A stretch of DNA of 64,000 nucleotides from BPJU01 sp964425225 (GCA_964425225.1 CAYRMD010000021.1:1-64000), one strand, 5' to 3'; shown: positions 9,019 to 18,687, counted from the first letter of the stretch. Notes: a model not told the origin generated them from the letters alone. Made by a program: numbers and translations.

Positions 9019-10015
9019 CGATCAGTCTCCGGTTGGAAAAAGACACGCGCTGGTGTGCTCCTCGAATCCTTACCACCAATACGATAGTCCCATAGGTGTT
9101 GCTCGAGCATGATCCCCATGCCTCGGTTGGGCCCGTCACGAGCGTCATTCGTAGATTGCAGTGACCCTTGTGATAATGCTCTTCGCCCTATTCAATGGCA
9201 AGTTCTGAGTACCCCTTCCCAAAAATCGTTACGTTTTTCGACCCTGTTGACTACACGCATTGGAGTTTGGCTAGCGAATACTTGGAAGCCTAACCAGGGC
9301 CGATTATATCGCTTCAGAACATCAAATGGTGATTACCCTAGAGTACGGCTTATAGTTCTGCTAACGAATTTTTATCGCCGGTAGCTCCACGTACGGCGTA
9401 TGGCTTGGCAAATGAAAGAGGGGCTTGTGGCGCGGCACAATAAGGATCCGCTGCGTAAGTAAGCGTTACTGCACTGGAACTTTTTAAAAATTCAAAAGGT
9501 TCCACGCACAAACGCCGAAATACTTTGGCTCAGTTCAGCGTTCTTTTCGTAGCTAGTAGGGGCTACGCTGGAGTCTTGCACCGCAGAGACACAGAGGGCG
9601 CGGAGGCACGAAAAACGCCGCATGGAACGTATCGCCGGCAGAAGAGGCCGTCGAACGAACGTTTCGCCGAGCATTCGGTTGCTGAAGGCTTGCTTAAATC
9701 TCCTTGCGCCTCTGCGCCTTTGCATTAAATGTCCTAGCGCCTTAGCGCCTCTGAGGCGTTGCGTTGAATGGAATGGGCCGCTCCCTTACACTCGCGGTTC
9801 TGGTAGACAGTCGGCCAAACACCGAGTCCCGCTTTGGAACTCCACTTGTCGGCAAGAGAAGACGCGGTAAACTTAATGACTTGAGACAGTGAAAGGGTAG
9901 GTGTACGTGTTTCGTTAGGTCGTGTAGGGAGTAAGCTGGGGCCAAGCGGGCGGCAGTAGGCAAGGCCAAGTCGGTAGGATGCCCCGCTGGGCTGGTGGAA
10001 AAGCGACGTAGAGCC
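9019..10015. other. Repeat-bearing intergenic region before rpsO
   Basis: No credible gene. It contains the partial inverted copy of the dispersed element (9581-9805, listed separately). Short frames in the first 500 bases have no family resemblance and no ribosome binding site. The rpsO promoter must lie here, but no convincing -35/-10 pair was identified. Confidence 0.6.
9581..9805 (-). repeat. Partial, inverted copy of the ~370 bp dispersed element
   Basis: Purine octamers (CCGCAGAG, ACACAGAG, GGCGCGGA) at 9581-9611 face pyrimidine octamers (GCCTCTGC, GCCTTTGC, CCTTAGCG, CCTCTGAG) at 9700-9760, as two arms of an imperfect inverted repeat. Then follows GGGCCGCTCCCTTACACTCG (from 9775), the reverse complement of the GACCGTAAGGGAGCGGCC core present in the full copies at 28.4, 29.9 and 59.7 kb. 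AAATCTCCTTGC at 9697 matches GCAAGGAGATTT of those copies. The 5' half of the element is missing. Confidence 0.7.
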
Positions 10016-10285
10016 ATGACGATTACCAAGGCGCGGAAGCAGGAATTAATCCAAAGCTATCGGCGGCAGCAAGACGACACGGGATCTCCCGAGGTACAGG
10101 TGGCGCTTCTGACCGAGCGGATCAACCATTTGACGCAACACCTTGAGGTCCATCCGAAGGATTTCGCCAGCCGCCGGGGACTTTTGGGAATGGTTAGTCG
10201 TAGGCGCCGTCTGCTCAATTACTTGCGTCGCGCTGACCCACAACGCTATCTCGACCTGATCGGACGGCTCGGCTTGCGTAAATAA
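10016..10285 (+). CDS. rpsO: 30S ribosomal protein S15
   Basis: 89 aa from ATG 10016. It binds the central domain of 16S rRNA early in 30S assembly. The sequence is canonical: DTGSPEVQVALLTERINHLTQHL, then HPKDFASRRGLLGMVSRRRRLLNYLRR. An in-frame upstream start at 9995 would add seven residues not found in the family. It is followed, as in many bacteria, by pnp, with a 222-base structured spacer between them. Confidence 0.97.
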   Translation: MTITKARKQELIQSYRRQQDDTGSPEVQVALLTERINHLTQHLEVHPKDFASRRGLLGMVSRRRRLLNYLRRADPQRYLDLIGRLGLRK

Positions 10286-10327
10286 CCGGCCTTTTAGCAA
10301 CCGCCCGTACCTGTCTCATTTCCCAAT

Positions 10328-10353
10328 TTAGGTGCATTTGTTCATGCACCTAA
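10328..10353 (+). promoter_or_regulatory. Perfect 10-bp hairpin in the rpsO-pnp spacer
   Basis: TTAGGTGCAT at 10328-10337 and ATGCACCTAA at 10344-10353 pair perfectly around a 6-base loop. Flanking TCCCA (10321-10325) and TGGGA (10362-10366) can extend the structure. No T-run follows, so it is not an intrinsic terminator. By analogy with E. coli it may be an RNase III or autoregulatory site of pnp; that role is inference. Confidence 0.6.
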
Positions 10354-10367
10354 GGTGTAACTGGGAG

Positions 10368-10436
10368 CTACCGGACTTGCGGGACGTAAGCCGGTAGAAT
10401 GCTAATGAGGTGAAGCTGTTTGCCGCAACGTTGCGG
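10368..10436 (+). promoter_or_regulatory. Further stem-loops in the pnp leader
   Basis: CTACCGG (from about 10368) pairs with CCGGTAG about 22 bases later, and CCGCAACGTTGCGG near 10421-10434 is a perfect 14-base palindrome. Together with the upstream 10-bp hairpin they form a row of three stems ahead of the pnp GTG start, with no T-tract. Confidence 0.45.
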
Positions 10437-10507
10437 GGCAGCGATAAAGCGCTTCTTAGGGATTACCGAGCAGATGTCGGACGCAACGTAATGCAGGAAG
10501 GTCAACT

Positions 10508-12715
10508 GTGAAGGTACGTGTCGAGAAAAAGATTGGAGAGAGTCTTTTTATACTGGAAACGGGGCAGTTAGCCAAACAAGCAGCATCAGCGGTCGTATGC
10601 CAATACGCGGAAACGGTCGTATTGAATGCCGTAACAACCGGACCTCCTCGACCCGGTATCGATTTCTTTCCGTTGACGTGTGATTATCGAGAGCGGACTG
10701 CGGCGGCTGGAAGGTTTCCCGGAGGGTTCATCAAGCGAGAGACCCGCCCGACTGTTAAAGAGACTTTGGCGTCGCGTTTGATTGATCGACCGATTCGCCC
10801 GCTCTTTCCGGAAGGGTTTCGCGACGAGGTACAGGTCCAGAGTCTGGTCTTGGCCTGTGATCGGCAAACGGACGGCGACGTATTGGCTATGAATGGAGCA
10901 GCAGGCGCGCTTTGGATCAGTCCGTTGCCTTTTCAAGGGCCGATCGCGTCGGTGCGGGTCGGCCGCGTTGCCGGCCAGTGGATTGCGTTTCCGACACTCG
11001 ATCAGTTAGACAAAAGCGACATGGATCTCATTGTGTCGGGAACCGACGGCGCGATGTTGATGATCGAGGGGTTTGCAAACGAGGTGCCGGAAGCGGAGAT
11101 TCTTGAAGCACTGCGGTTTGCTCACGGAGTGATTCGGGAACTTTGCGACTTGCAGCGCGAGTTGTCCGAAAAGCTTGGCGTCGAGAAGTCGCCGTGGACT
11201 CCGCCAGCTCAGGATGATCTCTTCGAACGTTTACGGCAAGCTTTTTATGAACCGCTGCGTGAGGCCAAACGCGTCGTCGGCAAGCAGGCACGGGCCGATG
11301 CGGTGGCCCAGGTTAAACAGCAGGCGGTCACACAGTTTTTGTCGGTTCCTGACGCCGAAGGCGCCACGAGTCCCGAGGCATTCGAGGCAGCTTGGCATCA
11401 ACTGGAACGGCTGGTCGTGCGCGACTTGATTCTTTCCGGTACGCGCCCCGATGGTCGAGATGCACGCACGTTGCGGCCCATCGAATGTTATGTGGACGTG
11501 TTACCGCGGGTGCATGGTTCGGCGCTTTTCCAGCGGGGTGAAACGCAGGCCTTAATCACGGTAACCTTGGGTACGACGCGCGACGAGCAGCGCGTCGATG
11601 AAATGATGGAGGAGTATTCCAAGAAATTCATGCTCGATTATTATTTCCCTCCGTTTTCCGTCGGTGAAGTTCGGCCTCTGCGCGCGCCAGGTCGCCGTGA
11701 AATCGGCCACGGAATGTTAGCCGAACGGTCGGTAAAGCCGGTACTGCCGGATCCGGAAGAATTTCCTTATACGATTCGCGTGATTTCGGATATTTTGGAG
11801 TCAAATGGCTCCTCATCGATGGCCACGGTGTGTGGTGCCACTCTGGGGCTAATGGCAGCCGGAGTACCCATTCGAAACCCAGTGGCTGGCATCTCGATCG
11901 GCCTGGTTTACAACGCACCGACGGAATGGGTCACGTTAACCGACATTATCGGTGACGAAGACCATTTTGGGGATATGGACTTTAAAATTGCCGGAACGCA
12001 AAACGGAATCACTGGCATACAGTTGGATTTGAAGATCCCGGGAATACCGGAAGAAGTTGTTCGAGCGTCGTTGGAACAGGCGCGGGAAGCTCGGATCGAG
12101 ATTCTGCGCAAGATGCTGATGACCATCCCACGCCCGAAGGATTCTACTTCGCCGTGGGCCCCTCGGTTGTTGCGTACCAAGATCGATCCGGACAAGATCG
12201 GTGCGTTGATTGGGCCGGGCGGGCGCAATATTCGCGCCATTCAGGAGGCAACCGGCACGGTCATCGAGGTCGACGATTCGGGTGTGGTGACGATCGCTTC
12301 AACGAACGAAGAATTGGCCAAAGCCGCTTTAGCTCAGGTAGAAGCCTGTACGGCCACGGTGCAGGTAGGGCGGATTTACGACGGTACGGTAACCAGTATT
12401 AAAGACTTTGGTGCCTTTGTAGAGATTTTGCCGGGCCGGGATGGGCTATGCCATATTAGTGAGCTCTCCTCGGGCTACGTAAGCGATGTAAGTGAGGTAT
12501 GTCAGGTAGGCGACCCGATGAAAGTCATGGTCATCGGCATTGACGATCATGATCGGGTCAAATTGAGTCGACGGCGAGCCTACGAGGAGTTAGGAATTCC
12601 GGATCCGTTTTTAACGCGGTCAGCCGAGCGTCGGGAATCATCTGCCGATCGTGCGGGTCGCCGCGGCCAAGATCCTCGCTCGTATCGGGGCGACAGCGGT
12701 CGCTCACGCCGTTAG
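10508..12715 (+). CDS. pnp: Polynucleotide phosphorylase
   Basis: 735 aa, the usual full-length PNPase: two RNase PH domains separated by an all-helical segment (about residues 240-300), a KH domain with KIGALIGPGGRNIRAIQ near 555, and an S1 domain with GTVTSIKDFGAFVEILPGRDGLCHIS. It degrades RNA 3' to 5' with phosphate and is part of the degradosome in many bacteria. The start is GTG, with GGAAGG 6 bases upstream. The C-terminal ~40 residues are Arg/Ser/Asp-rich and probably disordered. It is preceded by structured leader RNA, suggesting autoregulation. Confidence 0.97.
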   Translation: MKVRVEKKIGESLFILETGQLAKQAASAVVCQYAETVVLNAVTTGPPRPGIDFFPLTCDYRERTAAAGRFPGGFIKRETRPTVKETLASRLIDRPIRPLFPEGFRDEVQVQSLVLACDRQTDGDVLAMNGAAGALWISPLPFQGPIASVRVGRVAGQWIAFPTLDQLDKSDMDLIVSGTDGAMLMIEGFANEVPEAEILEALRFAHGVIRELCDLQRELSEKLGVEKSPWTPPAQDDLFERLRQAFYEPLREAKRVVGKQARADAVAQVKQQAVTQFLSVPDAEGATSPEAFEAAWHQLERLVVRDLILSGTRPDGRDARTLRPIECYVDVLPRVHGSALFQRGETQALITVTLGTTRDEQRVDEMMEEYSKKFMLDYYFPPFSVGEVRPLRAPGRREIGHGMLAERSVKPVLPDPEEFPYTIRVISDILESNGSSSMATVCGATLGLMAAGVPIRNPVAGISIGLVYNAPTEWVTLTDIIGDEDHFGDMDFKIAGTQNGITGIQLDLKIPGIPEEVVRASLEQAREARIEILRKMLMTIPRPKDSTSPWAPRLLRTKIDPDKIGALIGPGGRNIRAIQEATGTVIEVDDSGVVTIASTNEELAKAALAQVEACTATVQVGRIYDGTVTSIKDFGAFVEILPGRDGLCHISELSSGYVSDVSEVCQVGDPMKVMVIGIDDHDRVKLSRRRAYEELGIPDPFLTRSAERRESSADRAGRRGQDPRSYRGDSGRSRR

Positions 12716-12778
12716 TCACGCTGTCATGGTGTTTCTTGGGGCGTCCCGAGGACGGCAAGAAGAAGCGAGGAAACAACC

Positions 12779-13597
12779 ATGGGCGATACAGGGCAAGTGG
12801 ATCGGCTGGTGGAACGATGGCAAGAGCAATACAACGAACTGGCGGCACTCTCGGGCGCCTTGGCTCACGAAATCAAGAATCCCCTGTCGGTCATTCGTAT
12901 GAATATGGATTTATTGGCCGAAGAATTGGCCCTAGGCGATTCGCCTCGGGAAGCGCGCATTCGTCGCAAAGTTGAGATCGTGCAGGCCCAGTGTTCGCGC
13001 CTGGAGAAACTACTGGATGATTTTATCCGCTTTGCTCGTTTGGGAAATCTCCAGCTACAGCTGGGCAATTTGAACGATGTGGTGGCACGCGTCTTGGCAC
13101 TGTTCGAACCTCAGGCACGGGAAGAAAAGATCACACTCGTCCCCTATTTGGATCCGGCGTTACCCGGCATTCTCTTGAACCCACAGGCACTGGAAGCTGC
13201 GCTGGTAAACCTTGTAAAAAACGCTTTTGAAGCCATGTCGCCCGGTGGTCAACTCGTGGTACGCACCTACGTAACGAGCCACGGAGTTGCCGTCGATCTT
13301 ATCGACGATGGTTGTGGTATCGATGAAGCTACGGCGTTACGAATGTTCGAGGCCTTTTTCTCCACGAAAGGCTCCGGTTCCGGATTAGGCTTGCCGACGG
13401 CCCGTAAAATAGTCGAGGCGCATGGGGGCACGATCCATGTGCAGAGTGCGGTCGGATGTGGCACGAAGTTTACTTTGGAGTTTCCCTTTCTCCCGCGCAT
13501 TGCCGGCAGCGGTGTATCCGGCCAGTCCGACGAAAGCACTACCGAATCAGCCGATGAATGCCGTGCGCCGGCTGAAGTTACACCTGCATCCACGTAA
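12779..13597 (+). CDS. Cytosolic sensor histidine kinase
   Basis: 272 aa with no membrane segment and almost no input domain. A short N-terminal helix is followed directly by the HisKA box ALAHEIKNPLSVIRMN (phospho-acceptor His at about residue 30). The ATPase domain has N-box NLVKNAFEAM, G1 DDGCGID, and G2 GSGSGLGLPTARKIVEAHGG. It resembles the catalytic half of NtrB/AtoS-type kinases. GAGGAAA lies 6 bases before the ATG. The NtrC-type regulator follows 81 bases later, so the two very likely form one two-component pair; the signal is unknown. Confidence 0.88.
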   Translation: MGDTGQVDRLVERWQEQYNELAALSGALAHEIKNPLSVIRMNMDLLAEELALGDSPREARIRRKVEIVQAQCSRLEKLLDDFIRFARLGNLQLQLGNLNDVVARVLALFEPQAREEKITLVPYLDPALPGILLNPQALEAALVNLVKNAFEAMSPGGQLVVRTYVTSHGVAVDLIDDGCGIDEATALRMFEAFFSTKGSGSGLGLPTARKIVEAHGGTIHVQSAVGCGTKFTLEFPFLPRIAGSGVSGQSDESTTESADECRAPAEVTPAST

Positions 13598-13678
13598 TCG
13601 GGCAAGTCCGGCTCGGGGTGGTCCGATCCTTGGCGTCCGGCCGTGCCCTTTTTGGGCAGTCTACGAGGATCTTGAGTT

Positions 13679-15145
13679 ATGCAAGGCGATCCATCGCTCC
13701 TAGCGGCCGACCGTGCTCAGATTCGTGTGCTGATCGTAGACAATGACCAGGCGCATGCCGAAGCCATGCGTGAGGCATTGGAGCGCGAACAGTATCGATG
13801 TACCACGGCTACGTCGGGACCCGAGGGGGCGCGGCTCATCGCACAGGAATCGTTCGACGTGGTCGTAACGGACCTGGTGATGAACGATTTGGACGGCATG
13901 GAATTGTTGCAGCGCGTCAAGGAGTCGCTGCCGGATGCCGAAGTGATCCTGGTAACCGGCCATGCGACGGTCCCCAAGGCCGTGGAGGCCATGCAGCAAG
14001 GTGCCTTCAGTTTCTTGGAAAAACCGATTACTCCCAGTCGATTGCGCGCTGTCGTACAGCGCGCCGCCGAGGCTGCTCTGCTGAAAAAGAGCAACTGGGA
14101 ATTGCATCAACGGCTGGACGAACGCTTCGGTTTCGAAGGAATCATTTTCGCCAGCGACAAGATGCGGAAAGTCATTGACCGCGTCAAGCGCATCGCGCCG
14201 ACCGATGCCACAGTATTTATCTGTGGCGAAAACGGGACCGGTAAGGAACTTATCGCCCAAGCTATCCACCAAAATAGCCCTCGCAAAGGTAAGCGGTTCC
14301 ACCCGCTCAACTGCGCCGCGGTACCGGAAAACCTCGTAGAGAGCGAACTATTCGGGCACGTGCGGGGCGCCTATACCGATGCACGCGAGGACCGTGTGGG
14401 GGCTTTTGAATACGCCAATGGAGGTACGCTTTTTTTGGACGAAGTCGGCGATATGCCGTTGGCGGTCCAAACCAAACTCTTACGCGTCCTCGAAGAACGC
14501 CTGATCACACGAGTCGGCGACAATAGACCGATCCGCGTCAACATCCGGTTGATCTCCGCAACCAATCGCAACTTGGATGAGGCAGTACAGCGAGGTCAAT
14601 TCCGAGCAGATCTTTATTTTCGTCTGAAAGTGGTAACGATCGATCTACCGCCCTTACGCGAACGCCGGGAAGACATCGTACCGCTGATGGACCATTTTCG
14701 CAAACAGTTATCGAAACGACACCACAAGCCGGTACGGCAAGTTTCTCCTTCCGTTATCCGCCGATTCTTTTCGTATGACTGGCCCGGTAATGTCCGCCAA
14801 TTGCGCAATGCCGTCGAAACGATGATTGTACTGGACACAGATGGTATCCTGGATGTCGACGATCTTCCCCCGGAACTGGCCGATTACGAGCCGACGGCCG
14901 ATGTGGCGGTCGAGCTGCTAGGGACGCATGATCGGGCTCCGTGCCCGGCCAGCACGGCTCTTGCAGCAGATGTCTTGCCGGCGAAGCTGATTGGCCAACC
15001 GTTGAGCGCCATCGAAAAATGGGCCATCCTCGAGACACTCAAGCTCACCAACGGCAATCGGGAACAGGCGGCTCGGATTCTCGGCATCGGAGCGCGAACG
15101 ATTTACCGAAAATTGGAAGCCTATGCCCGCGAGGAGAAGTCCTGA
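13679..15145 (+). CDS. NtrC-family sigma-54-dependent response regulator
   Basis: 488 aa. Receiver domain with phospho-acceptor Asp in VVVTDLVMNDLDG (residue 65), then an AAA+ domain with Walker A GENGTGKE near 183-190 and LFLDEVGDMPL as Walker B. A C-terminal Fis-type helix-turn-helix ends NREQAARILGIGARTIYRKL. It activates sigma-54 RNA polymerase when phosphorylated, presumably by the kinase upstream. The sigma-54 contact loop reads GAYTDA (about 230-235) rather than GAFTGA. The stop overlaps the mutL start (TGATG). No sigma-54 promoter is assigned in the window. Confidence 0.92.
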   Translation: MQGDPSLLAADRAQIRVLIVDNDQAHAEAMREALEREQYRCTTATSGPEGARLIAQESFDVVVTDLVMNDLDGMELLQRVKESLPDAEVILVTGHATVPKAVEAMQQGAFSFLEKPITPSRLRAVVQRAAEAALLKKSNWELHQRLDERFGFEGIIFASDKMRKVIDRVKRIAPTDATVFICGENGTGKELIAQAIHQNSPRKGKRFHPLNCAAVPENLVESELFGHVRGAYTDAREDRVGAFEYANGGTLFLDEVGDMPLAVQTKLLRVLEERLITRVGDNRPIRVNIRLISATNRNLDEAVQRGQFRADLYFRLKVVTIDLPPLRERREDIVPLMDHFRKQLSKRHHKPVRQVSPSVIRRFFSYDWPGNVRQLRNAVETMIVLDTDGILDVDDLPPELADYEPTADVAVELLGTHDRAPCPASTALAADVLPAKLIGQPLSAIEKWAILETLKLTNGNREQAARILGIGARTIYRKLEAYAREEKS

Positions 15146-16998
15146 TGGGGAGGATCCACCGGTTGCCGCCGTCGGTAATCAACAAAATTGCTGCGGGTGA
15201 AGTAATCGAACGTCCGGCCAGTGTCGTTAAAGAATTGATCGAAAATGCAATCGACGCACAAGCTCGCCGCATCGACGTGTCCATCGAACAGGGTGGTCAA
15301 GAGTTGATCCGCGTCAGTGATGATGGCTGTGGTATCGAAGCCGAGGATCTTCCATTAGCCGTAGCCAGCCACGCCACGAGCAAATTGGAACAGGCCGAGG
15401 ATCTGTTTCGTGTTGGAACGCTAGGGTTCCGCGGCGAGGCGCTTGCGTCGATTGCTGCGGTGAGCCGCATGAAGATTACCAGCCGTACCCTGGATGCCGA
15501 AGCAGGCGCGGTCTTGGAAGTCGAGGCAGGGCAGGCAAGTCCTGTTGTCCCGTGTGGAGCTCCGGTAGGAACGGCAGTCGAAGTGCGCCATTTGTTTTTT
15601 AATACCCCAGCTCGGCGTAAATTCTTGCGTTCGACGCAAACCGAACTCGGGCACATCGTGGACGTTTTCTTGCGGACGGCACTTCCCTATCCGGAAATCC
15701 ATTGCACGTTGCGCCACGATGGTCGCCCGATATATGAATTGCCACCGGTGGAGCGGTGGCGCGATCGGATTCTCACGGCTTTCGGTCCAGAATTGGCAGA
15801 GCACTTGCTATGGGTCGAGTTTACAGAAGGACCGGTGCGGATCAGCGGCTACGTTGCGGATCCGAATTTCAACCGCCCCAACAATCGCTGGCAATACCTG
15901 TTTTTAAACGGCCGCTACATTCGCGATCGCTCGTTGCAACATGCATTGCAAGAAGCCTACCGAGGCCTTTTGATGCAAGGGCGCTATGCAGTCGCCTTCC
16001 TGCAGCTTTCGCTGCCGCCCGAAATGGTGGACGTCAATGTGCACCCAACCAAGTTGGAAGTGCGCTTTCAGGATTCGGGTCGCTTATATAGCCAGCTTTT
16101 GGCCGCTGTTCGTAACCGGTTCTTGTCAGCGGATCTTACGGTCCGCATCCACGAAGGCGGCGCGGTTTCGGACCAGCAACGGGCGGCGGCGCGAGTCGGG
16201 AACGGTGCGATTCCACCGTTGCCTGGCGATCGCGTGCTCGGTCACAAGTCGGCACTGGGTCCGGAACCCTGGAGCACCTTTGAGGTTTCGCAGCCAATAC
16301 CGGTGCGACCGCCGCCAACGATGCCAGAAACGTTAGCAGTCAATCCGGCGGCAGGCTCCACTTCTGGCCAGCCGCCAGAAGCCTTGGCAGCGGAAGCCCG
16401 GCGTTCCCTGGAGCTCGCTCATCAAGGCAGCTCGTTACACGGAATTCAGATACTGAATCGCTACCTCGTTGCCGAAACGCAAGAAGGCATGTTGGTGATC
16501 GACCAGCATGCGTTGCATGAGCGGATTCTGTTCGAGCAGTTTCGGCAGCGTGTTGAGCAAGGAACATTGGAGGTGCAGGCTTTATTGGTTCCAGAACCGG
16601 TCACCCTGGGACCAGCGGACACCGCTTTAGTATTGGAGCACGCTGCGCTCTTCGAGCAGGTGGGGTTGGCGGTTGAACCGTTCGGAGCCGATTCTGTACT
16701 GATCCGGACATACCCAGCCCTGCTGAAGCGCTGTTCGCCGGGCGACGCTTTGCGTGAGACGCTCGAAGCCTTGCGGGCAGGGGGACGCATCCGACGGGTC
16801 GAGCTGTTAGAACGTGTCCTGCAGACGATGGCGTGTCGAGCGGCGGTCAAAGCGGGTGATCCCCTTACTGCGGAGGAGATTGCCTTCCTGTTGGAACATC
16901 GGCAATTGTGCCAGGATGCACATCATTGTCCCCATGGGCGCCCCACAGCACTGGTCTTTACACGCGCGGAGTTGGATCGACGGTTCAAGCGGATTTGA
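15145..16998 (+). CDS. mutL: DNA mismatch repair protein MutL
   Basis: 617 aa. The start is ATG 15145 overlapping the previous stop; longer upstream readings lie inside the regulator gene. The GHKL ATPase N-terminus is complete (INKIAAGEVIERPASVVKEL, DDGCGIE, GFRGEALASIA). A proline-rich linker (about 345-440) leads to the dimerisation/endonuclease domain. DQHALHERILFE fits the endonuclease motif DQHA(x)2E(x)4E, and CPHGRP near the end is the second metal site. So this MutL should nick DNA itself, as in bacteria lacking MutH. mutS is not in the window. Confidence 0.95.
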   Translation: MGRIHRLPPSVINKIAAGEVIERPASVVKELIENAIDAQARRIDVSIEQGGQELIRVSDDGCGIEAEDLPLAVASHATSKLEQAEDLFRVGTLGFRGEALASIAAVSRMKITSRTLDAEAGAVLEVEAGQASPVVPCGAPVGTAVEVRHLFFNTPARRKFLRSTQTELGHIVDVFLRTALPYPEIHCTLRHDGRPIYELPPVERWRDRILTAFGPELAEHLLWVEFTEGPVRISGYVADPNFNRPNNRWQYLFLNGRYIRDRSLQHALQEAYRGLLMQGRYAVAFLQLSLPPEMVDVNVHPTKLEVRFQDSGRLYSQLLAAVRNRFLSADLTVRIHEGGAVSDQQRAAARVGNGAIPPLPGDRVLGHKSALGPEPWSTFEVSQPIPVRPPPTMPETLAVNPAAGSTSGQPPEALAAEARRSLELAHQGSSLHGIQILNRYLVAETQEGMLVIDQHALHERILFEQFRQRVEQGTLEVQALLVPEPVTLGPADTALVLEHAALFEQVGLAVEPFGADSVLIRTYPALLKRCSPGDALRETLEALRAGGRIRRVELLERVLQTMACRAAVKAGDPLTAEEIAFLLEHRQLCQDAHHCPHGRPTALVFTRAELDRRFKRI

Positions 16999-17112
16999 AC
17001 TTTTTTGCTGTCGGAACCACAATCAATAGTGTCGGGATCTTGTGGCGATAGGGAGCTAGAGCTTTAGCCGACCGGTTGCACAAACCAGCGCCAGTCAGTC
17101 GAGGGCCGTCGT

Positions 17113-18687
17113 ATGATTTGCGTGAGTATCGGTCGAGGCCGGCACAAACAGATGATCGCCGAGCACCAGCACATGGTGGCCTTGGGGGCCAAGCTGGTAG
17201 AACTACGGCTGGACTTTATACGGCGCGACGTCAATTTGCCACGCCTCCTGAAAGACCGTCCGTCACCGGTCGTCATCTCGTGCCGTCGTCCTCAGGACGG
17301 TGGCCGCTGGATGGGAACCGAGCAGGCTCGGCAGATACTGCTTCGAGCAGCGATTGTCGATGGTGCAGATTACATCGATTTGGAAGAAGACATTGCCGGG
17401 AGCGTTCCACGCTATGGAAAAACCAAGCGGATTATCAGTTACCACAACTTCCAGGATTTTCCGGAAAATCTAGAAGAAATCCATGCTCGCATGACTCAAC
17501 TTGACCCCGACATTATCAAAATCGCTGTCATGGCTCATCGGCCTCGGCACAACATCCGCATGCTAAAACTGATTCAAAATAGCTCAGTGCCGACCGTAGG
17601 TATCTGCATGGGCGATGTCGGTATCCCCACGCGCATTTTAGCCGGAAAGTTCGGTGCCCCATTTACCTATGCCACGTTCCATCACGAGCGTACGCTGGCC
17701 CCTGGACAATTGAGCTACCGGCAGATGACCGAGATTTACCATTACGACGAGATCGACGCGAACACAGAGGTGTATGGCGTGGTAGGAGATCCCATTGGAC
17801 ACAGTTTAAGTCCCGTGATTCACAATGCGGCTTTTCGCGCAAGAAAGCTCAACAAGATCTACATTCCGTTTCGCGTGCCGGATGGAGACTTCGAAGAGTT
17901 TTTGGAAGAGTGTGAGTTTCTGGGAGTTAAGGGTTTGAGTATTACGATACCCCACAAGGAAGAGGCGGTGCGGCGTTTGACAAGTGTCGAACCGGCAGCG
18001 CGCGAAATTGGAGCGGTCAATACGATCGTTTTCGAAGAGGGCGAGCGGCGGGGGTATAACACGGATTATCGTGCCGCCATGGACAGCTTGCTCAAAGGTA
18101 TTGGCGAAACAGCAGTCGCGAATCCCTTAGCGGGCCGAACGGTTCTGGTTCTTGGCGCTGGCGGCGTAGCACGAGCGATCGTCTATGGTCTCAAGCAGTA
18201 CGAAGCCGATGTCGTGATCAGTAATCGTACAGACGAGCGTGCTAAAATGTTGGCCCAACACTTCAATTGTCGCTGGATCGATTGGGCCATGCGCCACACG
18301 GTGCGCCCTCATATCCTTATTAACTGCACCCCGGTAGGAATGCACCCCAATGTGGACGAGTCACCTTTTCACCGTCATTACTTGCGACGGCAGATCGTTG
18401 TGTTCGATACAGTTTACAACCCAGAACAGACGTTACTGATTAAAGAGGCGCGCCAGCAAGGTTGTCGTACCGTCACCGGCGTGGAAATGTTTATTCGTCA
18501 AGCTGCCATGCAGTTTAAGCTTTTTACGCGCCAGAGTCCCCCAATCCAATTGATGGTCGAGTGTTTGCGGCGGGAAATTGGTGCTGCGCGTTACGAAGGG
18601 CCTTTGATCGAGGGGCACGATTCGGAGGAAGCGCCCACCCGGCAGACACAGTTGCCTCCCGCTGACCTGCGAGACACAGCCTCATGA
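17113..18687 (+). CDS. aroDE: Fused 3-dehydroquinate dehydratase / shikimate dehydrogenase
   Basis: 524 aa carrying two successive steps of the shikimate pathway. Residues 1-215 are a type I dehydroquinase: ELRLD, catalytic His in SYHNF, Schiff-base Lys in DIIKIAVMA. Residues about 220-490 are shikimate dehydrogenase: GDPIGHSLSPVIHNAAF, catalytic Lys in SITIPHKEEA, NTD, and the NADP-binding LVLGAGGVARA. This order is the one known from plants, chlamydiae and planctomycetes. The final ~30 residues are an unconserved tail. The stop overlaps the aroK start (ATGA). Confidence 0.95.
   Translation: MICVSIGRGRHKQMIAEHQHMVALGAKLVELRLDFIRRDVNLPRLLKDRPSPVVISCRRPQDGGRWMGTEQARQILLRAAIVDGADYIDLEEDIAGSVPRYGKTKRIISYHNFQDFPENLEEIHARMTQLDPDIIKIAVMAHRPRHNIRMLKLIQNSSVPTVGICMGDVGIPTRILAGKFGAPFTYATFHHERTLAPGQLSYRQMTEIYHYDEIDANTEVYGVVGDPIGHSLSPVIHNAAFRARKLNKIYIPFRVPDGDFEEFLEECEFLGVKGLSITIPHKEEAVRRLTSVEPAAREIGAVNTIVFEEGERRGYNTDYRAAMDSLLKGIGETAVANPLAGRTVLVLGAGGVARAIVYGLKQYEADVVISNRTDERAKMLAQHFNCRWIDWAMRHTVRPHILINCTPVGMHPNVDESPFHRHYLRRQIVVFDTVYNPEQTLLIKEARQQGCRTVTGVEMFIRQAAMQFKLFTRQSPPIQLMVECLRREIGAARYEGPLIEGHDSEEAPTRQTQLPPADLRDTAS

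Noticed and set aside
13700..14302. 200-codon antisense open frame over the response regulator gene
   Set aside because: It is a by-product of codon bias in the sense gene; no family match or ribosome binding site.
17000..17020. Terminator after mutL (ACTTTTTTGC)
   Set aside because: The T-run has no stable GC-rich stem directly before it.
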